From Anaerosoma tenue (GTDB lineage Bacteria; Actinomycetota; Coriobacteriia; Anaerosomatales; Anaerosomataceae): a DNA stretch of 64,000 nt. Positions within the stretch are counted from its first letter, which is position 1, and each line of letters begins with the position of its first letter. A program made the position numbers and the translations under genes. The notes under the pieces were generated by a model. That model was not told the origin of the DNA and searched no databases. It worked only from the letters and a program-made list of their open reading frames with translations. Below are positions 26,640-34,866 of the stretch, in pieces. Location: assembly GCF_023161965.1 (NCBI RefSeq), contig NZ_JALNTY010000002.1, positions 124,552 to 188,551 of the forward strand, in the 5' to 3' direction.

Positions 26640-27670
26640 GACGTCCACTCCATGATCTTGGTGATGACTCGGACAGGGTCGGCGATATCGGCCGTGCACG
26701 CTTGCGAGCAGCGCCCGCAGCCTACACACGCCGGGCCGCCGAGCTTGTCGTTGAGGTAGGTCGTCTTGCGCATGAACCGGTGGCGGAACCGCGAGCTGTG
26801 GTGCTCGCGGAAGTTCTCCTTGGAGCCGCCTGCGCCGGTCACCGCCGCGAACTCCCGGGTAAGGCACGCGTCCCAATACCTCGTGCGCGACCCCGACTTC
26901 TGGTCGAGGTTCCAGGAGTCCACCACGTCGAAGCAGTAGCACGTGGGACAGACCGTGTTACACGAGCCGCACGAGAAGCAGCGCTCGGCCAGCTCGTCCC
27001 ACATCTTCTCGTTACCGAAGGAGTCGCGGACCTTCTCGGCGATCTCCTCGGTGGTGTAGGCGAGCCGCTCGGGACACGTGCCCATGACGGCGGCGTTCAC
27101 ACGCTCGGCCTCGGCGATCTCGTCCTGCGTGGCCTCGCGGAAGTCGCCATACTCCAGGAGCGCCTCGCCCTTGGCAGTACGGGTCTCGAACACGTAGCCG
27201 GAGCCGACCTTGGTAAGGAACGCGTCGTGGCCCAGCGGCTGGACCTCCGTGCCCACCGAATCCCAGAATGCGCGCGATGACACCGCCTGGATGTTCGAGC
27301 CGACGATCGTGGTGGCCTCGCGCTGGCACAGGTAGTCCCAGTCGGCGTTGTTCTCGCGGAACAGGAAGTCGAGCTGGTCGATCGCCTTCACGTCGTAGAA
27401 GTGCACGCCGAAGAGCACGGTGTCGACCGGACAGATGCAACTCGAGACCTCATCGCCATCGAAGCGGGCGATCGCCTGTGCCGGCGGGAAGAACACTGAC
27501 TTCGGCGGCAGGATGGTGACGTCGAAATCCAGCCGCAGGTCGTCAGCGCTCTCCAGGTCTTCGTACGCGAACCTGGCACGACGTGCCACAGGTCCGACCA
27601 CGCGTTTCGTTTGGATCACCGCAGTGACGAACGCGGTGAACTGCCGTTCATCCAGATAGTAGACGCCCAT
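26636..27670 (-). CDS. hydB: Hydrogenase Fe-S beta subunit
   Basis: A 344-residue electron-transfer subunit. The N-terminal part resembles the sulfhydrogenase beta subunit, and the C-terminal region has two ferredoxin-like [4Fe-4S] motifs, CFSCGSCNTVCPTC and CVGCGRCSQAC. The start MGVYYLDERQFTAFV at 27670 has a perfect GGGAGG box. It is the first hydrogenase gene. A 19-bp palindrome lies 22 bp upstream, so the promoter is probably regulated. It follows the histidine kinase gene by 77 bp. Confidence 0.9.
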   Translation of the reverse strand: MGVYYLDERQFTAFVTAVIQTKRVVGPVARRARFAYEDLESADDLRLDFDVTILPPKSVFFPPAQAIARFDGDEVSSCICPVDTVLFGVHFYDVKAIDQLDFLFRENNADWDYLCQREATTIVGSNIQAVSSRAFWDSVGTEVQPLGHDAFLTKVGSGYVFETRTAKGEALLEYGDFREATQDEIAEAERVNAAVMGTCPERLAYTTEEIAEKVRDSFGNEKMWDELAERCFSCGSCNTVCPTCYCFDVVDSWNLDQKSGSRTRYWDACLTREFAAVTGAGGSKENFREHHSSRFRHRFMRKTTYLNDKLGGPACVGCGRCSQACTADIADPVRVITKIMEWTS

Positions 27671-27691
27671 GTTCCCTCCCGAGGCCGAGCA

Positions 27692-27710
27692 TTGTAACGC
27701 CACGTTACAA
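27692..27710. promoter_or_regulatory. 19-bp palindromic operator before the hydrogenase genes
   Basis: TTGTAACGCCACGTTACAA: 8-bp arms and a 3-bp centre, perfectly symmetric. It lies 22-40 bp upstream of the hydB start, where it could overlap the promoter or a Shine-Dalgarno-proximal leader. It resembles CRP/FNR- or Rex-like operators in size but matches neither consensus. Confidence 0.6.
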
Positions 27711-27747
27711 GAGGGATTTCCTCTTGCCAAGACGGATTCCTTCTTTT

Positions 27748-29334
27748 CTATCCGTTTTCGATACGTTCAGAGGGATGAGCGATCGGCACCACAAGGGTGA
27801 ACACCGACCCGTCACCGTTGCCGCTCTCTACCTCGAGACGGCCCCCGAGGACCTCCGCAAGACGCTTCGATATCGGCAGCCCCAGACCGGTACCCGGGTG
27901 GGTGGCGGCGAGATCATGATGGCCGCGGTGGAACTGCTCGAATATCGACTCCCTCTCCTCGGGCGGGATCCCGATGCCCGTGTCGATGACGTCCAGCGCC
28001 ACCATCGAGTCGCCGTGAGGACGCACGACCACCAGCACCGAGCCCTCCTCGGTGAACTTGATGGCGTTGGACAGTAGGTTGAGCATGATCTGATCGATCT
28101 TCCCGCGGTCGCTGCGTATCGCGTAGGGCGCGTTGCCGTCGAAGCGATAGGAGAGATCGAGGTCCTTGGCGACTGCGAGCGGCTGCATCATCTCCGTCAG
28201 CCGGCTCACCGCTTCCACCAGCGAGAACTCCTCGGCGCTCACCTTGATATGCCCAGCGTTGATGCGCGCCAGATCGAGCACGTCGTCCACCAGGAGCAGG
28301 AGCTGTTGCCCCGACTCGTGCACCATGCGGAGCTGCCGCCGCTGCTCTTCGTTGAGGTCGCCGGCAAGACCCCGGAGCATGATCTCCGTGAAGCCGATGA
28401 TGGAGTTCAGCGGGGTCCGCAGCTCGTGGCTCATCGAGGCGAGGAAGTCATCCTTGGCGCGCGTTGCACGGGTAAGGTCCTCGTTGAGCCTCAAGAGCTC
28501 CTCGGTACGCTCGTCCACCAGGTGCTCGAGGTGGTCGCGGTACTCGCTCAGCTCCGCCTCGGCGTTTCGGCGCACGCTGATCTCCGACTCCAGCTGCTCG
28601 TACGAACGCTGAAGCGCGCCCACCATACCGTCGAACGCAGTGGCGAGATCGCCCACCTCATCGGTGCTGTCAACGCCGCTTCGCACGTCCAGGTCACCCT
28701 GGCCCACCTCGTGCACGGCCATGCGTAGCCGTTCGAGCGGCCGCACGACCGTGAAGAGCGTGGACACGCCGATGCCCCCCATCACCACGACCGCGCCAAG
28801 CGCGATCACGAGCACCATGTTGGTCGTCCTGGTCTGCGCCTCTATCGCCGCCACGGACGAGTGCTCGCCAAGCGTCACCGCATCGGAGACCATCGACTGC
28901 ATGACGATCAAGAGCCGCGCCGTCAGGCGGATCTCAAGCTCACGAGACACCTCGGGGCCGAACTCACCGCTCTCGCCCCGCGCATGTGCCTCGACGATGT
29001 CATTGAACACCTGTTCCGCCTCGACATGCCGCTCCCTCACGCGCTCAAGGATCACTTCGTCTCGCGCGACATCGTTGTCGAGCGCCGCAAGCGCCGCCCC
29101 GAGGCTGTCGTGCTTCTCAGTCCACTGCCGCTGCGCGCGCGGCTCGTAATAGACCAGATAGTCGGTAGTGAGCGCTGAGAGCTCGAAGCACTGGTTGAGC
29201 GCGGAGGCGACCGCGTCGTTGCGCTCCACGGCCGTTCGCACAGAATCGAGGCCCGTCCACAGCACCACCGATGTGGCGACCGCGATCGCGATGGCCGTGA
29301 CCACGCTCCACAGGATGCGATCGCGGATCTTCAT
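27748..29334 (-). CDS. Membrane sensor histidine kinase with HAMP domain
   Basis: A 528-residue kinase. Transmembrane helix near residues 8-28, an extracytoplasmic helical sensor (about 29-170), a second helix at about 171-195, HAMP to about 250, a coiled coil with ERTEELLRLNEDL, HisKA with SMSHELRTPLNS (His 303), then the ATPase domain with the N box LNLLSNAIKF, G1 DTGIGI and G2 GTGLGL. The start overlaps the stop of the substrate-binding gene as ATGA, so the lipoprotein is probably its ligand sensor. No response regulator is next to it; hydrogenase genes follow downstream. Confidence 0.93.
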   Translation of the reverse strand: MKIRDRILWSVVTAIAIAVATSVVLWTGLDSVRTAVERNDAVASALNQCFELSALTTDYLVYYEPRAQRQWTEKHDSLGAALAALDNDVARDEVILERVRERHVEAEQVFNDIVEAHARGESGEFGPEVSRELEIRLTARLLIVMQSMVSDAVTLGEHSSVAAIEAQTRTTNMVLVIALGAVVVMGGIGVSTLFTVVRPLERLRMAVHEVGQGDLDVRSGVDSTDEVGDLATAFDGMVGALQRSYEQLESEISVRRNAEAELSEYRDHLEHLVDERTEELLRLNEDLTRATRAKDDFLASMSHELRTPLNSIIGFTEIMLRGLAGDLNEEQRRQLRMVHESGQQLLLLVDDVLDLARINAGHIKVSAEEFSLVEAVSRLTEMMQPLAVAKDLDLSYRFDGNAPYAIRSDRGKIDQIMLNLLSNAIKFTEEGSVLVVVRPHGDSMVALDVIDTGIGIPPEERESIFEQFHRGHHDLAATHPGTGLGLPISKRLAEVLGGRLEVESGNGDGSVFTLVVPIAHPSERIENG

Positions 29335-29510
29335 CTGATGACGCTCACCCTGTCGGGGTCGACCGAGTCGAGATGCCCGGTCTCAATCAGAGCCAGCGCG
29401 TCGAACGGGACGGGATCGGCAACGACATCGGCGCTGATCGCCCAGCGGGCCTGGTCCTCCAGGGTCATCACGAGCGCCTGGCTGAGGCTGACCGCCCCCT
29501 CGGAGAACAT
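29331..29510 (-). pseudogene. C-terminal part of the substrate-binding protein beyond an in-frame TGA
   Basis: In the same reading frame after the TGA at 29511-29513, 59 sense codons follow and end in a TGA that overlaps the kinase ATG. The translation (SLSQALVMTLEDQARWAISA, then VPFDALALIETGHLDSVDP) matches what the C-terminal domain of NMT1/THI5/SsuA-like binding proteins looks like, so it is not random. The Met just after the TGA has no ribosome binding site. Either the TGA is a recent nonsense change, a sequencing error, or it is decoded. Confidence 0.7.
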
Positions 29511-30338
29511 TCAATCACAGAGGTCATCGATATCTATGTCGAGGGAGGACGCTACGTACTCGGCCGGCCTGGTTGACGAATCCGCGAGCATCAGTCGTTC
29601 TGCGCTCACGAGCGAGCGTATCAACCTCACCTGCACGTCGTCCGGGAGCGTGGTGTCGTTGCTGACGCACAGGTTCATCGTCTTGCCGTACAGACCATAC
29701 TCCTCGAAAAGCACGAATTCGTCACCGAGCGCCTCCTCGAGCTGTGAGATGAACGGCTGCCTGAGAGCGGCTGCATCGAGCTCGCCAGAGATCACCGCCT
29801 CGGTCACCGCCTCGAACGACCCGAATGCGACGTCAACATCCGGCTCGGACATGCCGTTCATGATCAGGAAGCTGTGCAGGAAGAAGTGAGCGGCGGTCCC
29901 CTTGCGCGTACCGATACGCTTGCCGGCAAGGTCTTCAGGGCGCGAGATCCCGGCATCGGCACGGGCCACGATCCGGATGTCGTTGCTGTCGGTCGCCACG
30001 GTGACGATGATCGTCACCGGGTGCCCGGCGAGTGCGCCAAGCACGATGGGCGTGTCAGCGCACAGCGCAGCATCCACTTCACCGGTGACGACCGCTTCAT
30101 GTGCAATCTGGCTGCTGGAATACTCCACGAGCTCCACGTCAAGCCCGTGCTCGCCGAAGATGCCCTCGTTGTCGGCCACATACGCCAACGCTGAGAGGTT
30201 CTCGCGACTGAGGCCGAGCCGCACCTGCGCCGGCTCAGCCGAGGGAGCTTCGTCAGACGCGCTGCACGAGGTGACAGACGGTACGAGCAGGCACGCGCAT
30301 GCCAGGATCGCGCGGACGACCGCAAGCCTACCGCTCAT
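29511..30338 (-). CDS. Substrate-binding lipoprotein (SsuA/NMT1/THI5-like), interrupted by in-frame TGA
   Basis: Signal peptide with lipobox SVTSC; then a periplasmic-binding fold with VRLGLSRENLSALAYVADNEGIFGEHGLDVELVEYSS, EVDAALCADTPIVLGA, the LAGKRIGTRKGTAAHFFLH loop and AVISGELDAAALRQPFIS. These families bind thiamine precursors, sulfonates, nitrate or similar small molecules. The readable product stops after 275 residues, although the frame continues for another 59 codons into the kinase gene. No ABC permease or ATPase is adjacent, so a sensory partner role for the kinase is likely. The ATG follows GGGAGGGGGAGC. Confidence 0.85.
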   Translation of the reverse strand: MSGRLAVVRAILACACLLVPSVTSCSASDEAPSAEPAQVRLGLSRENLSALAYVADNEGIFGEHGLDVELVEYSSSQIAHEAVVTGEVDAALCADTPIVLGALAGHPVTIIVTVATDSNDIRIVARADAGISRPEDLAGKRIGTRKGTAAHFFLHSFLIMNGMSEPDVDVAFGSFEAVTEAVISGELDAAALRQPFISQLEEALGDEFVLFEEYGLYGKTMNLCVSNDTTLPDDVQVRLIRSLVSAERLMLADSSTRPAEYVASSLDIDIDDLCD

Positions 30339-30435
30339 GCTCCCCCTCCCATCGACGCGGGACGTCAGCACTCACGCGTGCAGGAGGTCCGGATACTCGC
30401 GTGAATGGTATGGGCGCTCATCTGCATGATAGCAG

Positions 30436-30855
30436 TCAGGGTGTCTCCAGGACCCGCTTGAGGCCCGCGAGATCGGTGCGTACCAGCTGGTCCGCCTCCC
30501 GCTGTATCCGTCCTGCGAACATCTTGGCCGCGAGAGGCAACTCGCCACGGATCGAGGCGGTCACGCGTGTCCCCCCGTCCTCGGCGCGACAGCCGAGCGA
30601 GATCCGGATCTTCGCGGGGTCGCGGATAGCGAGAGTCAGCCGCTCGGGGCGGGTGTACTCGGTCACCTCGAGTTCGGTCGTAGCCGTTCGGCCCTGGTAG
30701 GAGTAGGTGTGCGTGACACGGTCTCCCGCGCCGGTGATGTCGCCTCGCGAGGAGACGAGGTGCGAACGCCATGCTCGATCGTTCGCCGGATCGGAGATGA
30801 AGTCGAACACCGCTTCCGGTGGCTGGCCGATGTGCACGCTGGACCGGGCCTCCAT
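30436..30855 (-). CDS. SRPBCC family (polyketide cyclase/dehydrase-like) protein
   Basis: A 139-residue START-like protein: VHIGQPPEAVFDFISDPANDRAWRSH at the start and the C-terminal helix region AAKMFAGRIQREADQLVRTDLAGLKRVLE. The family binds lipids or small hydrophobic ligands in a deep cavity; the ligand is unknown. The start overlaps the stop of the small membrane gene upstream as TGATG, with GGAGG before it, so the two are translated together. Confidence 0.85.
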   Translation of the reverse strand: MEARSSVHIGQPPEAVFDFISDPANDRAWRSHLVSSRGDITGAGDRVTHTYSYQGRTATTELEVTEYTRPERLTLAIRDPAKIRISLGCRAEDGGTRVTASIRGELPLAAKMFAGRIQREADQLVRTDLAGLKRVLETP

Positions 30856-31046
30856 CACTCCTCCGCTTTCCGCTTGAGGCCGAGACCGACGCCGATCATG
30901 CCGATGCCCGCGGCCACCGCCGCCATACCGGGACCGGGGCAGACGAGCATGGGTATGCCGACGAGCACGAGCGCGATGCCGAGCGCCACCGTGAAGCAGC
31001 CGCGCTTCTCAGGGGCAGGCGGTCCGTCAGGGGCCGTCTCGGCCAT
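30855..31046 (-). CDS. Small membrane protein with Pro-rich N-terminus
   Basis: A 63-residue protein: short charged head (AETAPDGPPAPEKRG), then a hydrophobic region (CFTVALGIALVLVGIPMLVC, then PGPGMAAVAAGIGMIGVGLG) and a basic tail (LKRKAEE). The PCPGPGMAA turn resembles the PGPG turn of PGPGW-type small membrane proteins. GGGAG lies 9 nt before the ATG at 31046, which is preferred to one 9 bp upstream. Coupled to the SRPBCC gene. Confidence 0.72.
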   Translation of the reverse strand: MAETAPDGPPAPEKRGCFTVALGIALVLVGIPMLVCPGPGMAAVAAGIGMIGVGLGLKRKAEE

Positions 31047-31116
31047 GGTCGACATCTCCCTTGGGTTCGTTGCAGGTCACGTGCACACCCAGATACTACC
31101 CCACCCCCATGTCACG

Positions 31117-32061
31117 TCAGGACGGAATCCAGAAGGTCCGGCCCTCACGCGCAGACGTGGTGACACGCCCGGCCACCCTGAGCGCATCGAGACGCTTGAG
31201 CACCTCGGCCACGTGCGCTCCGAGCCCTTCGGCGATGTCCTCCAGGGTGCAGGGCCGACGCTCCAGCAGGGTGAAGATGTCCTCGTCTTCGATGGCGGCC
31301 TTGCCGCCGCCCTCGGACAGGTGTTCCGGCCGCTCGGCCACGATGTCGACGATACCCGGGAACGCGCTCGCGTACCGCTCCAGCCGCACGTCGGGAACGG
31401 GGTGCACGCTTGCCTCGGCGGGAGGACGCCAGGCGGTGTTGAGCTGCACGCGGTCGGGACGGATCCTGCGCACGCGATCGGCGATCGAAGCGATCTGTTC
31501 CGGCGTGCCGGTGGTACCGGCGAGCAGCATGATCTCGAGCCAGACCTCCCCCGGGAACACCCTGGTGAACGCCTCCAGACCGCCCAGCATCGTGTCGAAA
31601 TCGATCGCCGGATGGGGCCGGTTGACCCGGTGGAACCACGAGCGGTCACCAGCGTCGAGCGAGGGCACCACGAGGTCCGCGGCCATGAGCGCGTCGTGCA
31701 CCTCCGGCACCCACAGCAGCGACCCGTTGGTGAGCACCGCCACCGGCACCTCCGTGAACCCTTTGATGCCGGCGATGATCTCCCCGATGCCCAGGTCGAG
31801 CGTAGGCTCTCCTGAGCCGGCGAGGGTGATGTAGTCGGGTTGCTGATCGCGCGCGAGCGCGCGCTCGATCTCGTCGAGCACGATGTCCACGTCGACATAC
31901 GCACGACGCTCGATCGTGAGATGAGTGGTGCGGCCAAGCTGGCAGTACACGCAGTCGTACGTGCACGTCTTGTAGGGCACGAGATCGACACCGAGCGATC
32001 GACCGAGCCGTCTGGAGGGGACGGGACCGTAGACGTGCCTGGGAGCGGATGTCTCCGACAT
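31117..32061 (-). CDS. Radical SAM protein with C-terminal winged-helix-like domain
   Basis: About 314 residues. GPVPSRRLGRSLGVDL, then the radical SAM cluster motif CTYDCVYCQ with the CxxxCxxC spacing, then ITLAGSGEPTLDLG. The last 60 residues form a possible winged-helix domain (DEDIFTLLERRPCTLEDIAEGLGAHVAEVLKRLDAL). This layout matches COG0731-type iron-sulfur oxidoreductases, often called Fe-S oxidoreductases, with unclear substrates. It follows feoB by 49 bp on the same strand, so it may belong to the iron-uptake operon. Confidence 0.88.
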   Translation of the reverse strand: MSETSAPRHVYGPVPSRRLGRSLGVDLVPYKTCTYDCVYCQLGRTTHLTIERRAYVDVDIVLDEIERALARDQQPDYITLAGSGEPTLDLGIGEIIAGIKGFTEVPVAVLTNGSLLWVPEVHDALMAADLVVPSLDAGDRSWFHRVNRPHPAIDFDTMLGGLEAFTRVFPGEVWLEIMLLAGTTGTPEQIASIADRVRRIRPDRVQLNTAWRPPAEASVHPVPDVRLERYASAFPGIVDIVAERPEHLSEGGGKAAIEDEDIFTLLERRPCTLEDIAEGLGAHVAEVLKRLDALRVAGRVTTSAREGRTFWIPS

Positions 32062-32110
32062 GCTCACGCACCACCCTTCACGCACCTGGTATGCCCGGCA
32101 AGGCGCCCGC

Positions 32111-33889
32111 TCAGAACAGGAGGTTCATCACGACGCCGGCCGAGAGGGCGACCGCGACCATCAGCCCGGTCGCCTTCGCTGTATCACGCCACCCCAGCTC
32201 GCGCAGCATCACGGCGTAGGTGGCCACGCAGGGGAATGTGAGCGTGAGCAGGACCGAGGCCTTCACGAGCTGCAGCGGCGCGAGAGCCAGCGGCGCCAGC
32301 ATGCCCACGGCAACGTCCTTGCGCAGGAAGCCGAGGACGAGTGCCAGCGCGGCCTCCGCCGGAAGCCCGAACACCTGCTCCATGAGGGGCTCGACCGCAC
32401 CAGCGATCGCCTCGAAGGCGCCGCTCATGTAGACGAGATCGATCGCCACCACTCCGACGAGCACCACCGGCACCGCTTCAAGCAAGAAACCGCGGAGGCG
32501 CATGGCGAGCTTCTTCCACAGTGTGGTGAACGACGGCCGCCGATATGGCGGGATCTCCAGGATGATCTCCGGCAGGAAGTCCTTGCTCGTGAGCCGCAGG
32601 ATGTTGCCGAGCACGAACCACACGATCGCCATGATCCCGTACACGAGCAGTACGTACTGCAGGCCGTGGGGCGCCAACAGCCCGAACATCATCGCCTGCA
32701 GCGAGGCGCACGGTACGCCGATCGAGATGAGCGTTGCGGCGATGAAGCGTTCGCGACGAGTGTCGAGCACGCGCGTGGCGAGGATGCCCGGCACGTTGCA
32801 GCCGAAGCCGAGCAGGAGCGGGATCACCGCGTAGCCGTGCAGTCCCAGGCGATGCATCAGGCTGTCGAGCAGTATCGCGAGCCTCGGCAGATAGCCCGCG
32901 TCCTCCATCAGACCGAGCACGCTGTAGAACGCGAACACGTACGGGAGGACCATGCCGAACACCACGTAGAGGCCCGTTGTGAGCAGGCCGAAGGACTGCA
33001 CGAGGTCGAGGGTGCGCGCACCATCCACCATCACGTAGCTGCCCACCAGGATGTCGTGGACGAACCCGCCGCCTCCGAGCGCCTCGGACAGGCTTGAGAC
33101 CACCGGCATCCAGAGTCCCTCGAACAGCGGGTCCATCACCAGCCCGATGATCGACTCGCCGACGAACCTGATGAACGCGAAGGCCGCGACGATGACCGCG
33201 GCACCGATGATCGTGCCGCTCACCGGCCTGACACTGGCCTCTTCGAGCAGGTCACGCCACGTGTGCCGCTTCGGCTCGATGTGCTGCACCTCGGAGATGA
33301 TCGAGCCTATCTCGCACCAGACGTCGCCCGGCGCCCGGGGCTCGGGCGCGTCCGAGGCGGCGACCGCTTCCAGCACGTCGACGAGCTCTTTGATGCCTAC
33401 ACCGGCGATGGCCGAGACGGGCACCACGGGCACGCCAAGGCGGCGCGAGAGCGCTTCGTGGTCGATAGTGATGCCGCGGTGCTTGGTCTCGTCCCAGAGG
33501 TTCAGGGCAACGACCATGGGAAGGCCACGCTGCCGGAGCTGCAGGGTCAGGGCAAGGTTGCGCTCAAGATTCGTGGCGTCCACCACGTTGAGCACGACGC
33601 CGCCCTTGTCCACGATCTCACAGGCCACGTCCTCGGCAGCGCACGTCGCCTCGAGGCTGTAGGTGCCCGGTACGTCGATCACCGGCACCCGGGCGCCCGC
33701 AAGGCGCATCTCGCCTTCGAGGAACTCGACCGTGGTGCCGGGATAGTTGGAGCTCATCGTGCCCACCCCGGTGAGGCGCGAGAAGACGACGCTCTTGCCT
33801 ACATTGGGGTTGCCCACCAGCAGCACACGAAGAGCGCCCCTATCGGATGCAGGGGCGCTCGGGGTCATGCTGCCCGCCTGGCGGCTCAC
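32111..33889 (-). CDS. feoB: Ferrous iron transport protein B (FeoB)
   Basis: A 592-residue membrane GTPase for Fe(II) uptake. The N-terminal G domain shows G1 GNPNVGKS, G3 DVPGTYSL and G4 NLWD; the membrane part has the gate-type segments FGCNVPGI and GVPCASLQA. It is shorter than the 650-770 residue canonical FeoB. GTG start overlapping the FeoA stop (GTGA); an ATG seven codons later is an alternative. Together with FeoA and DUF5320 it forms an iron-uptake operon. Confidence 0.92.
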   Translation of the reverse strand: MSRQAGSMTPSAPASDRGALRVLLVGNPNVGKSVVFSRLTGVGTMSSNYPGTTVEFLEGEMRLAGARVPVIDVPGTYSLEATCAAEDVACEIVDKGGVVLNVVDATNLERNLALTLQLRQRGLPMVVALNLWDETKHRGITIDHEALSRRLGVPVVPVSAIAGVGIKELVDVLEAVAASDAPEPRAPGDVWCEIGSIISEVQHIEPKRHTWRDLLEEASVRPVSGTIIGAAVIVAAFAFIRFVGESIIGLVMDPLFEGLWMPVVSSLSEALGGGGFVHDILVGSYVMVDGARTLDLVQSFGLLTTGLYVVFGMVLPYVFAFYSVLGLMEDAGYLPRLAILLDSLMHRLGLHGYAVIPLLLGFGCNVPGILATRVLDTRRERFIAATLISIGVPCASLQAMMFGLLAPHGLQYVLLVYGIMAIVWFVLGNILRLTSKDFLPEIILEIPPYRRPSFTTLWKKLAMRLRGFLLEAVPVVLVGVVAIDLVYMSGAFEAIAGAVEPLMEQVFGLPAEAALALVLGFLRKDVAVGMLAPLALAPLQLVKASVLLTLTFPCVATYAVMLRELGWRDTAKATGLMVAVALSAGVVMNLLF

Positions 33890-34227
33890 GGCTTCGCGCC
33901 TTCACGCCCGGCGGGAGCCGAGGGGTCCTGCAGTGGCTCCACCCTCACGCGGCCGGCTATCCCGCGCCCGAGGGCCACTCGGAAGCCATCACACTCCACC
34001 GTGACCGGTCCGCCGGCAGGCATCGCGCCTGCCTTGGTGACCTGCTTGCCAAGCCGCAGGCCCATATTGCCCAGCCGGGCTTCGAGCTGTGGACCGCCGA
34101 GGATCTCGGCGATCCGCGCCATCTCGCCCGTACGGAGCGCGAGCAGCGTATCGCCTGCAGCGTGCTGGGGCAGGGCCGAGGCCATACCTCTGCCCCACAT
34201 CCCTCTCCTTGGTCCTCGCCTGGGCAT
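33886..34227 (-). CDS. feoA: FeoA-domain protein
   Basis: A 113-residue SH3-like FeoA protein: ALRTGEMARIAEILGGPQLEARLGNMGLRLGKQVTKAG and VECDGFRVALGRGIAGRVRVEPL. FeoA partners FeoB and may modulate its GTPase. The N-terminus is rich in Arg/Gly (MPRRGPRRGMWGRGM). The ATG at 34227 has CAGGAGAGTCGAT; the further upstream start has none. It overlaps feoB by 4 bp. Confidence 0.88.
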   Translation of the reverse strand: MPRRGPRRGMWGRGMASALPQHAAGDTLLALRTGEMARIAEILGGPQLEARLGNMGLRLGKQVTKAGAMPAGGPVTVECDGFRVALGRGIAGRVRVEPLQDPSAPAGREGAKP

Positions 34228-34273
34228 ATCGACTCTCCTGTGTGGTCCGGGCCATTCGAGATCGTGCACGGCC

Positions 34274-34570
34274 TTATGAATCTGACGATCCGGTGTCCTT
34301 GAGCAGCCTCTTCACGCGATCGAGCTCCGCGCTCAAGGCGTCTGCCCGATCGCTCAGGAAACGCTTCTCGGCTTCAGGGTCGTAGGAACCAGGAGCGGCG
34401 GGGCCGTAACCGGCGCCCCTGAAACCAAAACCCCGGCCTGCGCCTCGCCTCAGGCCGCGCCCGAAGAACCCGCGTGCCGGAGGCACGTCTGCGGGGCCGA
34501 CGCAGTACCCAGCGCCTCGTCCTGTCATGGGGCCTTGCCCCATCGGTCCACTACCATCGCCTCGTGGCAT
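34274..34570 (-). CDS. DUF5320 family protein
   Basis: A 98-residue Gly/Arg-rich protein. The start MPRGDGSGPMGQGPMTGRGA, followed by GYC, is the standard DUF5320 signature; the C-terminal helix is EAEKRFLSDRADALSAELDRVKRLL, a likely coiled coil. The family often sits beside FeS or NifX/NafY-type genes and has no assigned function. GGGAGGTGG precedes the ATG. First gene of the DUF5320-FeoA-FeoB series, with 46 bp to FeoA. Confidence 0.85.
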   Translation of the reverse strand: MPRGDGSGPMGQGPMTGRGAGYCVGPADVPPARGFFGRGLRRGAGRGFGFRGAGYGPAAPGSYDPEAEKRFLSDRADALSAELDRVKRLLKDTGSSDS

Positions 34571-34866
34571 GGCTGCCACCTCCCGATCAGTGCTGTGCCG
34601 TGTCAGCGGTATCGCCGACTTAGTACATGCTAACTCTACACCTTCCTGTGCGTTCAGTCGAGAGGCTGATACGTTCAAACGGGAGGCGGCGACGGCGAGT
34701 CCACGAACACGAACGTCCGCGGCAGCGACACCGACGGCATACGGTTGAAGCATCCAGGTTTTGGGAATCGCATGGATATGCGGGGGAGCCTTAGCGACGG
34801 TCGGCACACACGCTGTATGGCCCTGCGCTGGATCGTGACCAAAGCTCACAAGAGAAGGAGGCGTGC
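34571..34866. other. Divergent intergenic region between the Feo operon and the secreted repeat protein
   Basis: About 296 bp with no gene that I can support. It must contain the promoters of both directions. A short TTAG-N6-CTAA dyad at 34620-34633 (TTAGTACATGCTAA) lies about 50 bp upstream of the DUF5320 start and is reminiscent of, but does not match, DtxR/IdeR-type iron boxes. A GAAGGAGG box ends the region before the secreted protein ATG. Confidence 0.4.

Noticed and set aside
29338..29889. Plus-strand frame of 183 codons opposite the end of the binding-protein gene
   Set aside because: Ser/Thr-rich shadow; the minus strand carries conserved binding-protein sequence on both sides of the TGA.
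34620..34633. DtxR/IdeR iron box upstream of the Feo operon
   Set aside because: Only TTAG/CTAA ends fit and the dyad is not symmetric in the centre; kept as a mention but not as a confident operator.
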